From the NCBI GenBank assembly GCA_016288815.1, contig JAEELF010000030.1:1-64000 (forward strand): a stretch of 64,000 nucleotides of DNA, written 5' to 3'. Of the stretch, positions 14,523 to 23,321 are shown in pieces (position 1 is the first letter of the stretch; every line of letters begins with the position of its first letter). A program made the position numbers and the translations under genes. The notes beneath the pieces are model-generated. The model had not been told where the DNA came from. It saw only the letters and a program-made list of their open reading frames with translations, and made no database searches. Source of the stretch: Ruminococcus sp. (GTDB taxonomy: Bacteria; Bacillota; Clostridia; Oscillospirales; Ruminococcaceae).

Positions 14523-17258
14523 ATGGATAAAAAGAGAAAATTCCGCTCAAGATCACTCTCCGTTATCGCGGCTGCTATGGTCGCTGCCGGTACCTGCGCT
14601 CAGACCGTTCTCCCTCTCGCGGTCCTCAATGCCAACGCCGGTCAGCAGCTCGGTCAGACTGACTTCGACGACGGTGTGGGTCTGCCGTGGCATATAGTCG
14701 AGTCCTCCCCTGCTGAGATGAGCTTCGAGCTCACCGACGGCGTCTACAAGGTCGAGATCATCAGCCCCGGCGGTGCGTCGCGCGGCGGTGAGGATCGCTG
14801 GGACTGTCAGTTCCGCCACAGGGGTCTCAAGATCGTTGCAGGTCATCAGTATGAGGTGTCCTACGAGATCACTGCGTCCAACGCCGGAAAATACTACACC
14901 AAGATAGGCAACCTCGACGGCGATGTAGAGATATGGCACAACAATATGTCCGATAACGGTCCGGATTTCGGCGGTTCCTGGGACTGCATAAGCATAGGTG
15001 CGAACCAGACCAATAAGGTGTCTCTCAAATTCACTGCGAACCAGTCTATGGACGTCGCGGAGTGGGCTTTCCACCTCGGCGGCGACGGTCAGTACACAAA
15101 CGGCGACTGCTTCCCCGCGGGAACGGTCATCGAGTTCGATAATATGTCGCTCATCGACCTCACCAGCGACGAGAACGACTATCAGGCGGCAGAGGAGTAT
15201 ATCCGCAGCGATATCCTCGTGAACCAGGTCGGATACCTCAAGGGCAGGGCTAAGCGCGCTACCATGCTGTGCAGCGACAAGAACGACCTCGGCTTCGATA
15301 TCAAGGACAGCTCCGGAAATGTCGTATATTCGGGCGAAACTGAGTACTACGGCTACGATGAGGACTCCGAGGATATGGTGCATACCATCGACTTCTCCGA
15401 CTTCGATGAGCCGGGTGAGTACACCATCGAGGCTGAGAACGGCGCTGTCAGCGGGACTATAACTATCGGCGGGACGTCGGTTTATTCAAGCCTTCTCTAC
15501 GACGCGCTCAACTACTTCTACCAGAACCGCAGCGGTATCGAGATCGAGAGCGAGTACATAACCTCCGGAGACACAAAGGCGCTCGCGCGTGCGGCAGGTC
15601 ACCCCAAGGATATGGCTGAGATCGAGCAGACATGGGGATATTCCGGTTCGAGCGGCACTATCGACGTCACCGGCGGCTGGTATGACGCGGGCGACCACGG
15701 AAAGTATGTCGTGAACGGCGGCTTCTCTCTCTGGATGATGCAGAATCAGTACGAGACTGCCCTCAAATACGGCTTCGAGGACGCTTACGCCGACGGGACG
15801 ATGTTCATTCCCGAGAACTCCAACAAGTACCCTGACCTCCTCGACGAGGCACGCTGGGAGATGGAGTGGATGTTCTCCATGATCGTGGACAGCGGCAAGT
15901 ATGAGGGTATGCTCTACCATAAAGCGCACGACGAAAAGTGGACGGGGCTCGGCATCGCGCCTGCGGACGACGATATGAAGCGTATCGTCAAGCCCCCGAC
16001 GACTGCTGCTACGCTCAACTTCGTTGCTTGTGCGGCTCAGGCGGCTCGTCTCTGGGAGGGTATCGACGATGACTTCGCGGACAAGTGCCTTGAGGCAGCG
16101 AAGTCCAGCTATGAGGCTGCCAAGGAGCACCCCGATATGTACGCGCCCCTCGATGAATCACAGGGCGGCGGCGCCTACGGTGACGACGACGTTGAGGACG
16201 AGTTCTACTGGGCGGCTATGGAGCTCTATATCACCACCGGCGACGACGATTACTACGACGACGCCAAGGATTCCGACTTCTTCCTCGAAATGCCGACTGA
16301 GCTCTCCGGCGGCGAGGCGGTCGGCGCTTACGGCAGCTTCGACTGGGGTCACGTTGCGGCGCTCGGTACGCTCAGTGCTGCGCTCAACTCCGATCAGTTC
16401 AGCAGCTCCGATGCAAGCGGCATCTCAAAGAGCATTGTCGCTGCGGCTGACAAGTACGTCGGCAAGGAGGAGGAGCAGGGCTACGGTCTCCCCTACGCGC
16501 AGAGCCAGATCGGCTACAACAACTCCGATACGGGCTATATCTGGGGTTCCAACAGCGTCGTTGCGGACAATGCTATAGTTATCGCTTACGCTTATCTGCT
16601 CACTGACGACGATCAGTACCTCGACGGCGCTATCGGCGGTATGGACTACCTCCTCGGCCGCAATGCCATGGATTACTCCTATGTTACGGGCTACGGTACG
16701 CACTCCGTTGAGTATCCGCACCACCGCTACTGGGCAAACCTCATCGACGATTCCTTCCCGAAGGCTCCGTGCGGGGTAATGTCCGGCGGTCCGAACTCCG
16801 GTATGGAGGATCCGTGGGTAAAGGGCTGCGGCTGGAAGCCCGGCGAGATCGCTCCCCAGAAATGCTACCTCGACCACATCGAGGCGTGGTCCGTAAATGA
16901 GTGTACTATCAACTGGAACGCTTCCCTCGCGTGGCTGACTGCCTTCACTGCGCAGGAAGCCGGCGGTATCGAGATCGGCAGCACCGGCGCTTCCGCGGGC
17001 GTTGTCAATGACGGCGGCGAGGCGGAGTCCAACACGAAGTCCACCTACGATGAGGACGATGTTGACCCTGAGGCTACCAAGGCTCCCAAAAAGTCAGACG
17101 ATACAACTACCACCGCTGCTGCGGCTAAGTCCGAGAAGGCGGAGGAGAAGTCCAATGTCGGCGTTATCGCGCTCATCGCGGGCGCTTGCGTGGTGGGTCT
17201 GGTGTCCATCGAGATATTCGTTTACAAGCTCATCAAGATGAAGAGTTCAAATAAGTAA
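14523..17258 (+). CDS. Membrane-anchored endoglucanase: CBM4-like + Ig-like + GH9 + C-terminal transmembrane anchor
   Basis: 911 residues. It cleaves beta-1,4-glucan outside the cell. Order: signal peptide (1-39); CBM4/9-type sandwich (about 42-215); CelD_N Ig-like domain (about 228-317, starting ILVNQVGYLKG); GH9 catalytic barrel (about 322-812). Catalytic residues are visible: Asp388/Asp391 in GGWYDAGDHGKY and the acid Glu793 in WSVNECTINW. The substrate histidine motif is YPHHRYW (731-737). After a Ser/Thr/Asp/Glu-rich linker (about 815-875) comes a single membrane span (about 879-902) and a short Lys-rich tail. There is no dockerin, LPXTG or SLH domain, so the enzyme is held by the span. 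The in-frame ATG at 14523 follows GAGG; the ATG 4 bp earlier is out of frame. Confidence 0.93.
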   Translation: MDKKRKFRSRSLSVIAAAMVAAGTCAQTVLPLAVLNANAGQQLGQTDFDDGVGLPWHIVESSPAEMSFELTDGVYKVEIISPGGASRGGEDRWDCQFRHRGLKIVAGHQYEVSYEITASNAGKYYTKIGNLDGDVEIWHNNMSDNGPDFGGSWDCISIGANQTNKVSLKFTANQSMDVAEWAFHLGGDGQYTNGDCFPAGTVIEFDNMSLIDLTSDENDYQAAEEYIRSDILVNQVGYLKGRAKRATMLCSDKNDLGFDIKDSSGNVVYSGETEYYGYDEDSEDMVHTIDFSDFDEPGEYTIEAENGAVSGTITIGGTSVYSSLLYDALNYFYQNRSGIEIESEYITSGDTKALARAAGHPKDMAEIEQTWGYSGSSGTIDVTGGWYDAGDHGKYVVNGGFSLWMMQNQYETALKYGFEDAYADGTMFIPENSNKYPDLLDEARWEMEWMFSMIVDSGKYEGMLYHKAHDEKWTGLGIAPADDDMKRIVKPPTTAATLNFVACAAQAARLWEGIDDDFADKCLEAAKSSYEAAKEHPDMYAPLDESQGGGAYGDDDVEDEFYWAAMELYITTGDDDYYDDAKDSDFFLEMPTELSGGEAVGAYGSFDWGHVAALGTLSAALNSDQFSSSDASGISKSIVAAADKYVGKEEEQGYGLPYAQSQIGYNNSDTGYIWGSNSVVADNAIVIAYAYLLTDDDQYLDGAIGGMDYLLGRNAMDYSYVTGYGTHSVEYPHHRYWANLIDDSFPKAPCGVMSGGPNSGMEDPWVKGCGWKPGEIAPQKCYLDHIEAWSVNECTINWNASLAWLTAFTAQEAGGIEIGSTGASAGVVNDGGEAESNTKSTYDEDDVDPEATKAPKKSDDTTTTAAAAKSEKAEEKSNVGVIALIAGACVVGLVSIEIFVYKLIKMKSSNK

Positions 17259-17264
17259 AAAATT

Positions 17265-17293
17265 GGACGTCCCGGGGTCGGGGCGTCCTTTTT
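17265..17293 (+). terminator. Terminator of the GH9 gene
   Basis: GGACGTCCC (17265-17273) pairs with GGGGCGTCC (17280-17288), followed by TTTTT. Confidence 0.85.
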
Positions 17294-17313
17294 GCGCGGG
17301 GTATGCGCTGCCG

Positions 17314-17421
17314 TCAGCAGGACGTCTTTTCGTCCTTCTTGTCACAGCAGTTCTCTGTTCCGCCGCTCGTCGGATGTGTACCGTGATCGTGTGTCTGATC
17401 CTTGTTCTTCTTGTGGCTCAT
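17314..17421 (-). CDS. Short Cys/His-rich peptide, unknown
   Basis: 35 residues from the ATG at 17421, which has AAAGGTGG 5 nt upstream. The peptide is hydrophilic, rich in Lys/Asp/His, with HDHGTH in the middle and ENCCDKKDEKTSC at the end, suggestive of metal binding. It lies between the GH9 and GH13 genes on the minus strand. No family recognised. The good ribosome site argues that it is real, its size argues for caution. Confidence 0.4.
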   Translation of the reverse strand: MSHKKNKDQTHDHGTHPTSGGTENCCDKKDEKTSC

Positions 17422-17481
17422 ATTATCCACCTTTCTCCGCACTCCGGCACAGTCTGCGTCCTGCCGTGCGGATAACAAAAC

Positions 17482-17543
17482 GCCGTCAATACCTGCACCG
17501 TCGGGGTACATTCGTCCCCTGTGCATAGTATTGACGGCTTTTC
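17482..17543 (-). terminator. Terminator of the GH13 gene
   Basis: GCCGTCAATAC (17482-17492) pairs with GTATTGACGGC (17528-17538) around a long loop with its own internal pairing. T-rich flanks on both sides make it bidirectional; it lies 18 bp past the GH13 stop. Confidence 0.7.
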
Positions 17544-17555
17544 TTCATTTATTCA

Positions 17556-19148
17556 TCAGTCCAGCTTCTCGAACCGGCGCTGGTCGCCTGCCTTGCCGAT
17601 GAACATCGACTTCGGTCTCGCCCATACCTCGCCGTCGCCGTAGAGTGCCTTGTAGATGACAAGCTCCTCCATGGTCTCGGAGTGGCGCGCTACTGCGATG
17701 ACCTCGTATTCGTTGCCCTTGAAGTGGCGGTACTTAGCCCCTACGACGATCTCCGTGTCGCTGCCTGTCTCGGCGGGGGCACTCTCCAATCCGTCCACGT
17801 TGTTAACGATGTCGTCGGATACGATTATCATCGACGAGAGCGGCGGCATGGTGAAGTGTGCTCTGCCGTCCTCGACCGGTATCAGCTTCGCGCCGATGAC
17901 GTCCACAAGTCCCGGGAGGTGGGTCTGGAAGTTCATCTCGTACTCGTAGTCCGCAAGGTTGAGGGCTACATATACTGTCTGGTCGCCGAGCACCTTCCTG
18001 AACAGCAGCTGCTGGTTGGTTATGCTGATACGCTCATACTCGCCCGTGCGGAGAGCCGGATATGCGCGGTAGATACGTCCCAGCTTGACGATGTGCTTGT
18101 AAAGCCCTGTGTTCTGCTGCTCCATGTCGAGGAGATGCAGGCAGGGGCGGAGGTTGTCGTCGGAGTTGTTCTCCTTGCGTCCCTGTACGCCGTACTCGCT
18201 TCCGTAGTAGATCGATGGTATGCCCGGCATGGAGTACAGAAGTGTGTAGACCAGCGGCAGGTGCGCCTGATTGTGAAGCGTGCTCGCGAGGCGGTTCACG
18301 TCGTGGTTGTCTACGAAGTTGTAGAGGTTGATGCCGCGGTAGATTCCGCCGTTTGCGCCTGACTGGCGGTTTATCGAGTAGTCTATCTCAAAGTAGTTCT
18401 TGTCGTTGTGAGAGGAGTAGAGTCCCTTGTAGCACTCATAGTTCGTTACGCTGTCGAGCATCTCGGGGTTCGCCCAGCGGTTGTAGTCGCCGTGGATTAT
18501 CTCGCCCATGAGCCAGAAGTCCGGACGCTTGCCCTTGCAGAAGCTGCGTATGCGCTTGAAGAAGTCGAAGTCTATGCAGTCGGCGGCGTCAAAGCGTATG
18601 CCGTCGATGTGGAAGTTCTCGATCCAGTAGTTGATAGCGTCGATGAGGTGGTCGCAGACGCCGACATTGCGCAGATTGAGCTTGACGAGGTTGTAGTGGC
18701 CGTTCCAGCCCTCGTACCAGAAGGGATCTCCGCAGGGGGACTGTCCGCCGAAGTTGAGGTTCGCGAACCAGTCACAGTAGCCGGAGCCCTGTCCCTTTTC
18801 CTGGATGTCCATGAACTGCGGGAACCTGCGTCCTACATGGTTGAAAACGCCGTCGAGGATAACGCGGATACCGTTCTCGTGGAGCTGGTCGCAGATGAAG
18901 CGGAATGAGTTGTTGTCGCCGAGTCTGCGGTCGATCGTCTTGTAGTCGATAGTATCGTAGCCGTGCTCTACGGACTCGAATACGGGTCCGAAGTAGACTG
19001 CATCGACGTTCATCTCCTTGAAGTGGGGGATCCAGTCGAGCACCTTGTCCAGACGGTATACCACGTCGCCGAAGTCGTTGAACTTCGGGGCGCCGCAGAA
19101 GCCGAGCGGGTAAATGTGATAAACTATCGCGTTATCGTACCAATTCAT
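17556..19148 (-). CDS. Intracellular alpha-amylase-family enzyme (GH13) fused to DUF1653
   Basis: 530 residues, no signal peptide. The GH13 barrel (about 1-390) shows DGVFNHVG (region I, about 99-106), GIRFDAAD with nucleophile Asp187, the acid Glu216 in LMGEIIHG and transition-state Asp283 in FVDNHDVN. It most resembles cyclomaltodextrinase/neopullulanase-like enzymes acting on cytoplasmic maltodextrins, although it lacks their N-terminal domain. A C-terminal beta domain (about 395-450) is followed by a separate module, residues about 470-530. This carries the DUF1653 signature GAKYRHFKGNEYEVIAVARH and WARPKSMF, normally a stand-alone protein of about 70 residues. The module has no known biochemical role. 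RBS GAAGGAG precedes the ATG. Confidence 0.88.
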   Translation of the reverse strand: MNWYDNAIVYHIYPLGFCGAPKFNDFGDVVYRLDKVLDWIPHFKEMNVDAVYFGPVFESVEHGYDTIDYKTIDRRLGDNNSFRFICDQLHENGIRVILDGVFNHVGRRFPQFMDIQEKGQGSGYCDWFANLNFGGQSPCGDPFWYEGWNGHYNLVKLNLRNVGVCDHLIDAINYWIENFHIDGIRFDAADCIDFDFFKRIRSFCKGKRPDFWLMGEIIHGDYNRWANPEMLDSVTNYECYKGLYSSHNDKNYFEIDYSINRQSGANGGIYRGINLYNFVDNHDVNRLASTLHNQAHLPLVYTLLYSMPGIPSIYYGSEYGVQGRKENNSDDNLRPCLHLLDMEQQNTGLYKHIVKLGRIYRAYPALRTGEYERISITNQQLLFRKVLGDQTVYVALNLADYEYEMNFQTHLPGLVDVIGAKLIPVEDGRAHFTMPPLSSMIIVSDDIVNNVDGLESAPAETGSDTEIVVGAKYRHFKGNEYEVIAVARHSETMEELVIYKALYGDGEVWARPKSMFIGKAGDQRRFEKLD

Positions 19149-19198
19149 GTCAATATCTCCTTCTTATCCAATCTATTCACCGCGCGGGGCGGTCAGGT

Positions 19199-19795
19199 TC
19201 ATTTTTCGCTTCCCTCAAGGTAGTAGGAAGCCTCCATATCCGCAACGTTCAGCGCGAGCGCGAGCGGATACATCTCGAGCGCCTTTCCGATGACGTTCTT
19301 GTCCTCGATGCCGGAAAAGCCCATGTGGTAGCGTATCGCAAAGGCTTCCTCGCGGGTCAGCCTTGCGTCGCCGTAAAAGAAGCCGGACAGGATATACACC
19401 GATTTTTCGCCGTGTCCGTAGGGCAGGGTGTCGTTTATGGTGTAGTACGGGACCTTTTCCCATACACCGGTCTCGTCGTTTTTCTTGTTGCGGTAGTCCA
19501 CGGTGTAGAAGTTGACCTTGCAGACGTCGTGCAGCAGCGCGACGAGGGCGATGGTCTCCTCGGAGTAGTCCATGCCGTAGAGTTCCTTCGTGCGCGGGCG
19601 CGAGAGGTAGTCCTTCAGGCAGTGGTAGACGTTCACGCTGTGCTGGACGAGCCCTCCCTCGTGGGAGCCGTGGAAGCGGGTACTGCTCGGGGCGGTGAAA
19701 AAATCGCTCCGTTTGAGGTAATCAAGCAGCTTATCCGCACCCTCACGCCTGATGTTTGCTTCGTATATCGCTATAAACTCTTCTTTTGCAGTCAT
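19199..19795 (-). CDS. HD-domain hydrolase
   Basis: 198 residues. The HD signature is visible: H in FHGSHEGGLVQHS, HD in ALLHDVCKVNFY, and a later D in LNVADMEASYYL. Such proteins are metal-dependent phosphohydrolases acting on nucleotides or nucleic acids. The substrate here is unknown. It has its own promoter (19816-19844), ending 50 bp before the GH13 gene, so the two may be cotranscribed. Confidence 0.8.
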   Translation of the reverse strand: MTAKEEFIAIYEANIRREGADKLLDYLKRSDFFTAPSSTRFHGSHEGGLVQHSVNVYHCLKDYLSRPRTKELYGMDYSEETIALVALLHDVCKVNFYTVDYRNKKNDETGVWEKVPYYTINDTLPYGHGEKSVYILSGFFYGDARLTREEAFAIRYHMGFSGIEDKNVIGKALEMYPLALALNVADMEASYYLEGSEK

Positions 19796-19815
19796 GTCAC
19801 ACCTCCAACAGTATG

Positions 19816-19844
19816 ATTATACCATATTTTTATTGAGAATGCAA
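19816..19844 (-). promoter_or_regulatory. Promoter of the HD-domain gene
   Basis: Minus strand TTGCAT (19844-19839), 17-nt spacer, TATAAT (19821-19816) preceded by TGG (extended -10). Confidence 0.75.
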
Positions 19845-19931
19845 CACTCAGCGAGAATTTTTTTCGCAGGATTTGTCTAAAACGTGAAAAATACTGCCAA
19901 AGGGGAGCCCCTCCGGCAGTATTACGTTGGG

Positions 19932-21581
19932 TCAGAGGTCTTTTTTCATCAGTTCTTCAAGCGTTACCGGCATTGAGTAGTAGTAGCCCTGGAATGCGCT
20001 GACGCTGAATTTGCGCAGGCAGTCGCACATCCCGATAGTCTCGACGCCCTCTACGCAGACCTCCGCGGAGAAGTCCGCTGCCAGCGAGGAGATGAACCGG
20101 ACGGTGTGCTGGTCGGGCAGGCTGGTCTCGATGTTCTTGACGAACTCGCGGTCTATCTTTACGATGTCGATAGGCAGCTCGCGGAGTACGCCGATGGACG
20201 CAAAGCCTGTGCCGAAGTCGTCCAGCGCGATCTTCACGCCCGCTGCCTGCAATACGCAGAACATATTCTTCAGCATATCCATGTTGAGCAGTCGGCAGCG
20301 CTCGGTTATCTCGATGCAGAGATTCTCCGCGCGGTAGCCGGTCTCGGCAAGTATCCTGAAGACGTCCGCTACGAAGTCGCTGCGCTTCAGCTGGGCGTAG
20401 GAGACGTTGACGTGCATGAGGAAGTCCGGATTCTTGGCGACGAACAGCTTGCCGTCCTCCATTGCCCGGCGGAGTATCCAGCGGCCGAGCTCGGGGAAGA
20501 TAGCGTCCTGCTCAAGCACGGGAACGTACTGTATCGGCGGGACCGTGCCGTATTCGTCGTCCTTCCAGCGGAGGAGCGCCTCCACGCCGCGCAGCTCCTC
20601 GGTCTGGGAGTCAACTATCGGCTGGTAGCAGAGGTAAAAGCCCCGGCAGTCCTCAAAGATGCAGTTGCGGATCTTGTTTATCTTCTCGATGAGCTTCTTG
20701 TTGTCGCCGCTTATCGTATTCTCGAATACAACTGCCTCGCCGAGCCTGCGGTTGCGGGACTCGTAATAGGCGTTTTTAAGGCAGGAGTAGATAGTCTCGC
20801 TGTTTATCTCGAAGTCGTCCACGACTGCGACGCCTGCATTGAGCGACAGGCTCATGCGCTCGTCGTCAACAAAGAAGCCGTGGGAGACTCTCTCGCGGAT
20901 ATTGTTGTACATCGTGACGAGGTCGTCGGTGGTAAGGCTGCGGCTGATGACGGCGAATTTCGTTCCGTCCATGCGGTAGACCCAGCCGAACTCCGAGAAC
21001 GTGCCGTGTATGAGGTTCGCGAATTTCTGGAGGATCATATTTCCGAAGCTGTAGCCGTAGATGTCGTTAAGTATCGAAAATCCGCTGATGCCTACTACCA
21101 TTGCGGTACACTCGGTCTTCTTGAAGTAGAGCGACTTGAGGTCGTCGAAGAAGCCGTAGAGGCTGCGGAGCCCTGTTACGTTGTCGATGTAGCTCATAGA
21201 GCCGTGGTTCTTTATCGAGCCGGCAAAGTACTCAGGCTTGCCGTCCGCGTCCTTTATCACGACGCCCTTGCAGGTGCAGACAACGTAGCTGCCGTCGGCG
21301 GCGAGGGCGCGGTACTGCATATCGTGTCCGGAGTCCTCTCCGTTGAAGATGTTGACGATACTGGTGCGGTAGTGCTCACGGTCGTCCGGGTGGATATGCT
21401 GTTCCCATATCTCCCCTGCGCCGGTCATGTAGATGTCGGGCAGTCCGAAGTAGTCCACCGCGCTGCGTGACCAGCGTGAGTAGTCGTGCTTCATGTCACA
21501 AAGATAGACATAATTGCCCTCGGCAACTATCTCAAATGCTTCAAACAGCTTGTTGAGGATCCTCATTCTTTTTTCGTCCAT
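19932..21581 (-). CDS. PAS-GGDEF(degenerate)-EAL cyclic-di-GMP phosphodiesterase
   Basis: 549 residues. An N-terminal PAS sensor region (about 10-125, with HPDDREHYRTSI) is followed by a GGDEF domain (about 130-290) whose active-site loop reads MDGTKF instead of GGDEF, so cyclase activity is unlikely. The EAL domain (about 300-548) keeps VEALLRW, ITER, DDFGTGFAS, KIDREF and VEGVET, consistent with an active phosphodiesterase that hydrolyses c-di-GMP. No transmembrane segment is seen, so it senses a cytoplasmic signal. It has its own promoter. Confidence 0.88.
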   Translation of the reverse strand: MDEKRMRILNKLFEAFEIVAEGNYVYLCDMKHDYSRWSRSAVDYFGLPDIYMTGAGEIWEQHIHPDDREHYRTSIVNIFNGEDSGHDMQYRALAADGSYVVCTCKGVVIKDADGKPEYFAGSIKNHGSMSYIDNVTGLRSLYGFFDDLKSLYFKKTECTAMVVGISGFSILNDIYGYSFGNMILQKFANLIHGTFSEFGWVYRMDGTKFAVISRSLTTDDLVTMYNNIRERVSHGFFVDDERMSLSLNAGVAVVDDFEINSETIYSCLKNAYYESRNRRLGEAVVFENTISGDNKKLIEKINKIRNCIFEDCRGFYLCYQPIVDSQTEELRGVEALLRWKDDEYGTVPPIQYVPVLEQDAIFPELGRWILRRAMEDGKLFVAKNPDFLMHVNVSYAQLKRSDFVADVFRILAETGYRAENLCIEITERCRLLNMDMLKNMFCVLQAAGVKIALDDFGTGFASIGVLRELPIDIVKIDREFVKNIETSLPDQHTVRFISSLAADFSAEVCVEGVETIGMCDCLRKFSVSAFQGYYYSMPVTLEELMKKDL

Positions 21582-21617
21582 GTCTACTCACCTCCGGAAC
21601 AATGTACATCTACGCAA

Positions 21618-21646
21618 ATTATATCACAGCGCACACAACATTTCAA
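21618..21646 (-). promoter_or_regulatory. Promoter of the PAS-GGDEF-EAL gene
   Basis: Minus strand TTGAAA (21646-21641), 17-nt spacer, TATAAT (21623-21618). Confidence 0.7.
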
Positions 21647-21709
21647 CCAGTTTTTGCGCGATTTATGTATTTTGTACAGTTGTGGAGAGGGAATATGTTC
21701 ATTGTGACT

Positions 21710-21965
21710 AACAGGGCTGGTGCCAGGGGTCAGGGGTCAGGTGTCAGACGGCGGGGATCAGGTGGCAGGGTGTAGACAGATGCTGCGCAAATCGTGGGAC
21801 GCTGCGTGCAGCCGTCACCGGTCGCAGGAATGATTTTGAGACGCGGCAGCAAGGGGACGCCTTCTCTTGCGAGGCGTCCCCTATGAATGGGTGCGGTCAG
21901 GGAGAATGTGTGGAATCGGTGTTTGTGCGTGGTAACAAATTTACGAAAAATTAACATTATATCGC
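21710..21965. repeat. Intergenic repeat patch between the EAL gene and the AI-2E transporter
   Basis: No gene. At 21725-21770 there are runs of the CAGGGGTCAGG / CAGGTGTCAG / CAGGTGGCAG unit. At 21851-21882 there is a long inverted repeat GGGGACGCC...GGCGTCCCC around TTCTCTTGCGA, nearly identical to one at 28580-28612. Both units recur elsewhere in the window. A TATAAT near 21989 may be the -10 for the downstream gene. Confidence 0.5.
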
Positions 21966-22072
21966 GTGACTTCCTTTCACTTATGTTATATAATTATATT
22001 GTGGCGGACACCGCTCTTTTCCCGTCCGCTGTCTGACAGATCATTTTGCTACCGGAGGGTGCTCACTCAGTC

Positions 22073-23287
22073 ATGGATAAAAAGGAACTCAAAAGCGCTG
22101 TGACCGTCGCGCTGCTCGCCGTCGCGGTCTGCTTCATCGTTCAGAATTTCCCGGCGATAACACATTTCCTCTCCGCGGTCGGCTCTGCTGCCGCTCCGCT
22201 CATCATCGGCTGTATCATCGCCTATATCTTCAATATCATTATGGTGCGCTTCGAGAAGCTCTACTTCCCTAAAGCCACCTCCGGCTTCCTCTCCTACTCG
22301 CGGCGTCCGGTGTGCCTCGTGCTCGCGTTCGGCATCACCGCTGCCGTCATCACGCTCGTCCTCAAGATCGTTGTCCCTGAGATAATCACTGCCGGCAAGC
22401 TCATCTACGAGGGCATTCCCGCTGCCTACCAGAGCATCCGCGGATTCGCCTCCGAAAAGCTCGTCGAGTACCCGCAGGTCGAGCAGTACCTCAGCAACAT
22501 GGAGATCGAATGGAAGTCCATCGACTGGAACTCCGTTATCCAGAACGTCTTCAACGGCGCTTACGGTCTGCTCAGCTCCGCTATCTCGGTCATCGGGGCT
22601 GTTACTTCGACCGTTACGAGCTTCGTGCTCGCGCTTATCTTCGCCGTTTATGTCCTGCTCCGCAAGGATAAGCTCTCCGCGGACGCAAAGCGCATACAGA
22701 AGGTGATCTTCAGCGAGAGGGTCAATAATAAGGTCAACCACTTCCTCAGCTGCGCTCACGAGACCTTCACCAGCTTCTTCGTGGGACAGTTCATCGAGGC
22801 TATCATACTCGGCTCGCTCTGCTTCGTGGGCTCATGGGCGCTGAGACTGCCCTATGCGGCTATGTCCGGCACTATCGTCGGCGTGACCGCGCTGATACCT
22901 GTTGTCGGCGGACTGGTCGGGGCTGCGGTCAGTGCGTTCATAATCTTCACGGTCGACCCCGCAAAGGCGCTGGTCTTCCTGATCTTCCTCATAATCTTGC
23001 AGCAGTTCGAAACTAATATCATCTACCCCAAGGTGGTCGGCTCGTCGGTCGGGCTGCCCGGGATATGGGTCATCGCGGCTGTTACGGTCGGCGGCGGACT
23101 GTTCGGGGTGCTCGGTATGCTGGTGGGCGTGCCGCTCGCGGCGACTGTCTACAAGCTCTGCTTCGAGGAGCTCGAGAGCCGCGAGAAAAAGCTCGGCATC
23201 CCCTCCCCTGAGCCTGCGGCTGAGAAGAGTCCGGCGGTGCCGAAAACAGTCAGAAAACCTCCCGCCAGAAAAGGCAGGAAAAAATAA
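22073..23287 (+). CDS. AI-2E/PerM-family transporter
   Basis: 404 residues with seven to eight hydrophobic segments and the family core. This includes FVGQFIEAIILGSLCFVGSW and VTALIPVVGGLVGA and, near the end, GSSVGLPGIWVIAAVTVGGG with GVPLAATVYKL. Members move small molecules (AI-2, sodium/proton exchange and others have been shown in relatives); the substrate is not predictable. A Pro/Lys-rich cytoplasmic tail closes the protein. The ATG at 22073 is preferred, although GGAGGG is 13 nt away; a TTG at 22046 is the alternative. It is 34 bp upstream of pflB with no visible terminator. Confidence 0.87.
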   Translation: MDKKELKSAVTVALLAVAVCFIVQNFPAITHFLSAVGSAAAPLIIGCIIAYIFNIIMVRFEKLYFPKATSGFLSYSRRPVCLVLAFGITAAVITLVLKIVVPEIITAGKLIYEGIPAAYQSIRGFASEKLVEYPQVEQYLSNMEIEWKSIDWNSVIQNVFNGAYGLLSSAISVIGAVTSTVTSFVLALIFAVYVLLRKDKLSADAKRIQKVIFSERVNNKVNHFLSCAHETFTSFFVGQFIEAIILGSLCFVGSWALRLPYAAMSGTIVGVTALIPVVGGLVGAAVSAFIIFTVDPAKALVFLIFLIILQQFETNIIYPKVVGSSVGLPGIWVIAAVTVGGGLFGVLGMLVGVPLAATVYKLCFEELESREKKLGIPSPEPAAEKSPAVPKTVRKPPARKGRKK

Positions 23288-23321
23288 GACATGAATTCTA
23301 TTTGTAAAGGAGTCCTTGTTT

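Noticed and set aside
17040-17258. Dockerin or sortase (LPXTG) signal at the GH9 C-terminus
   Set aside because: Neither the duplicated calcium-loop pattern nor LPXTG is present; only a linker and one transmembrane helix.
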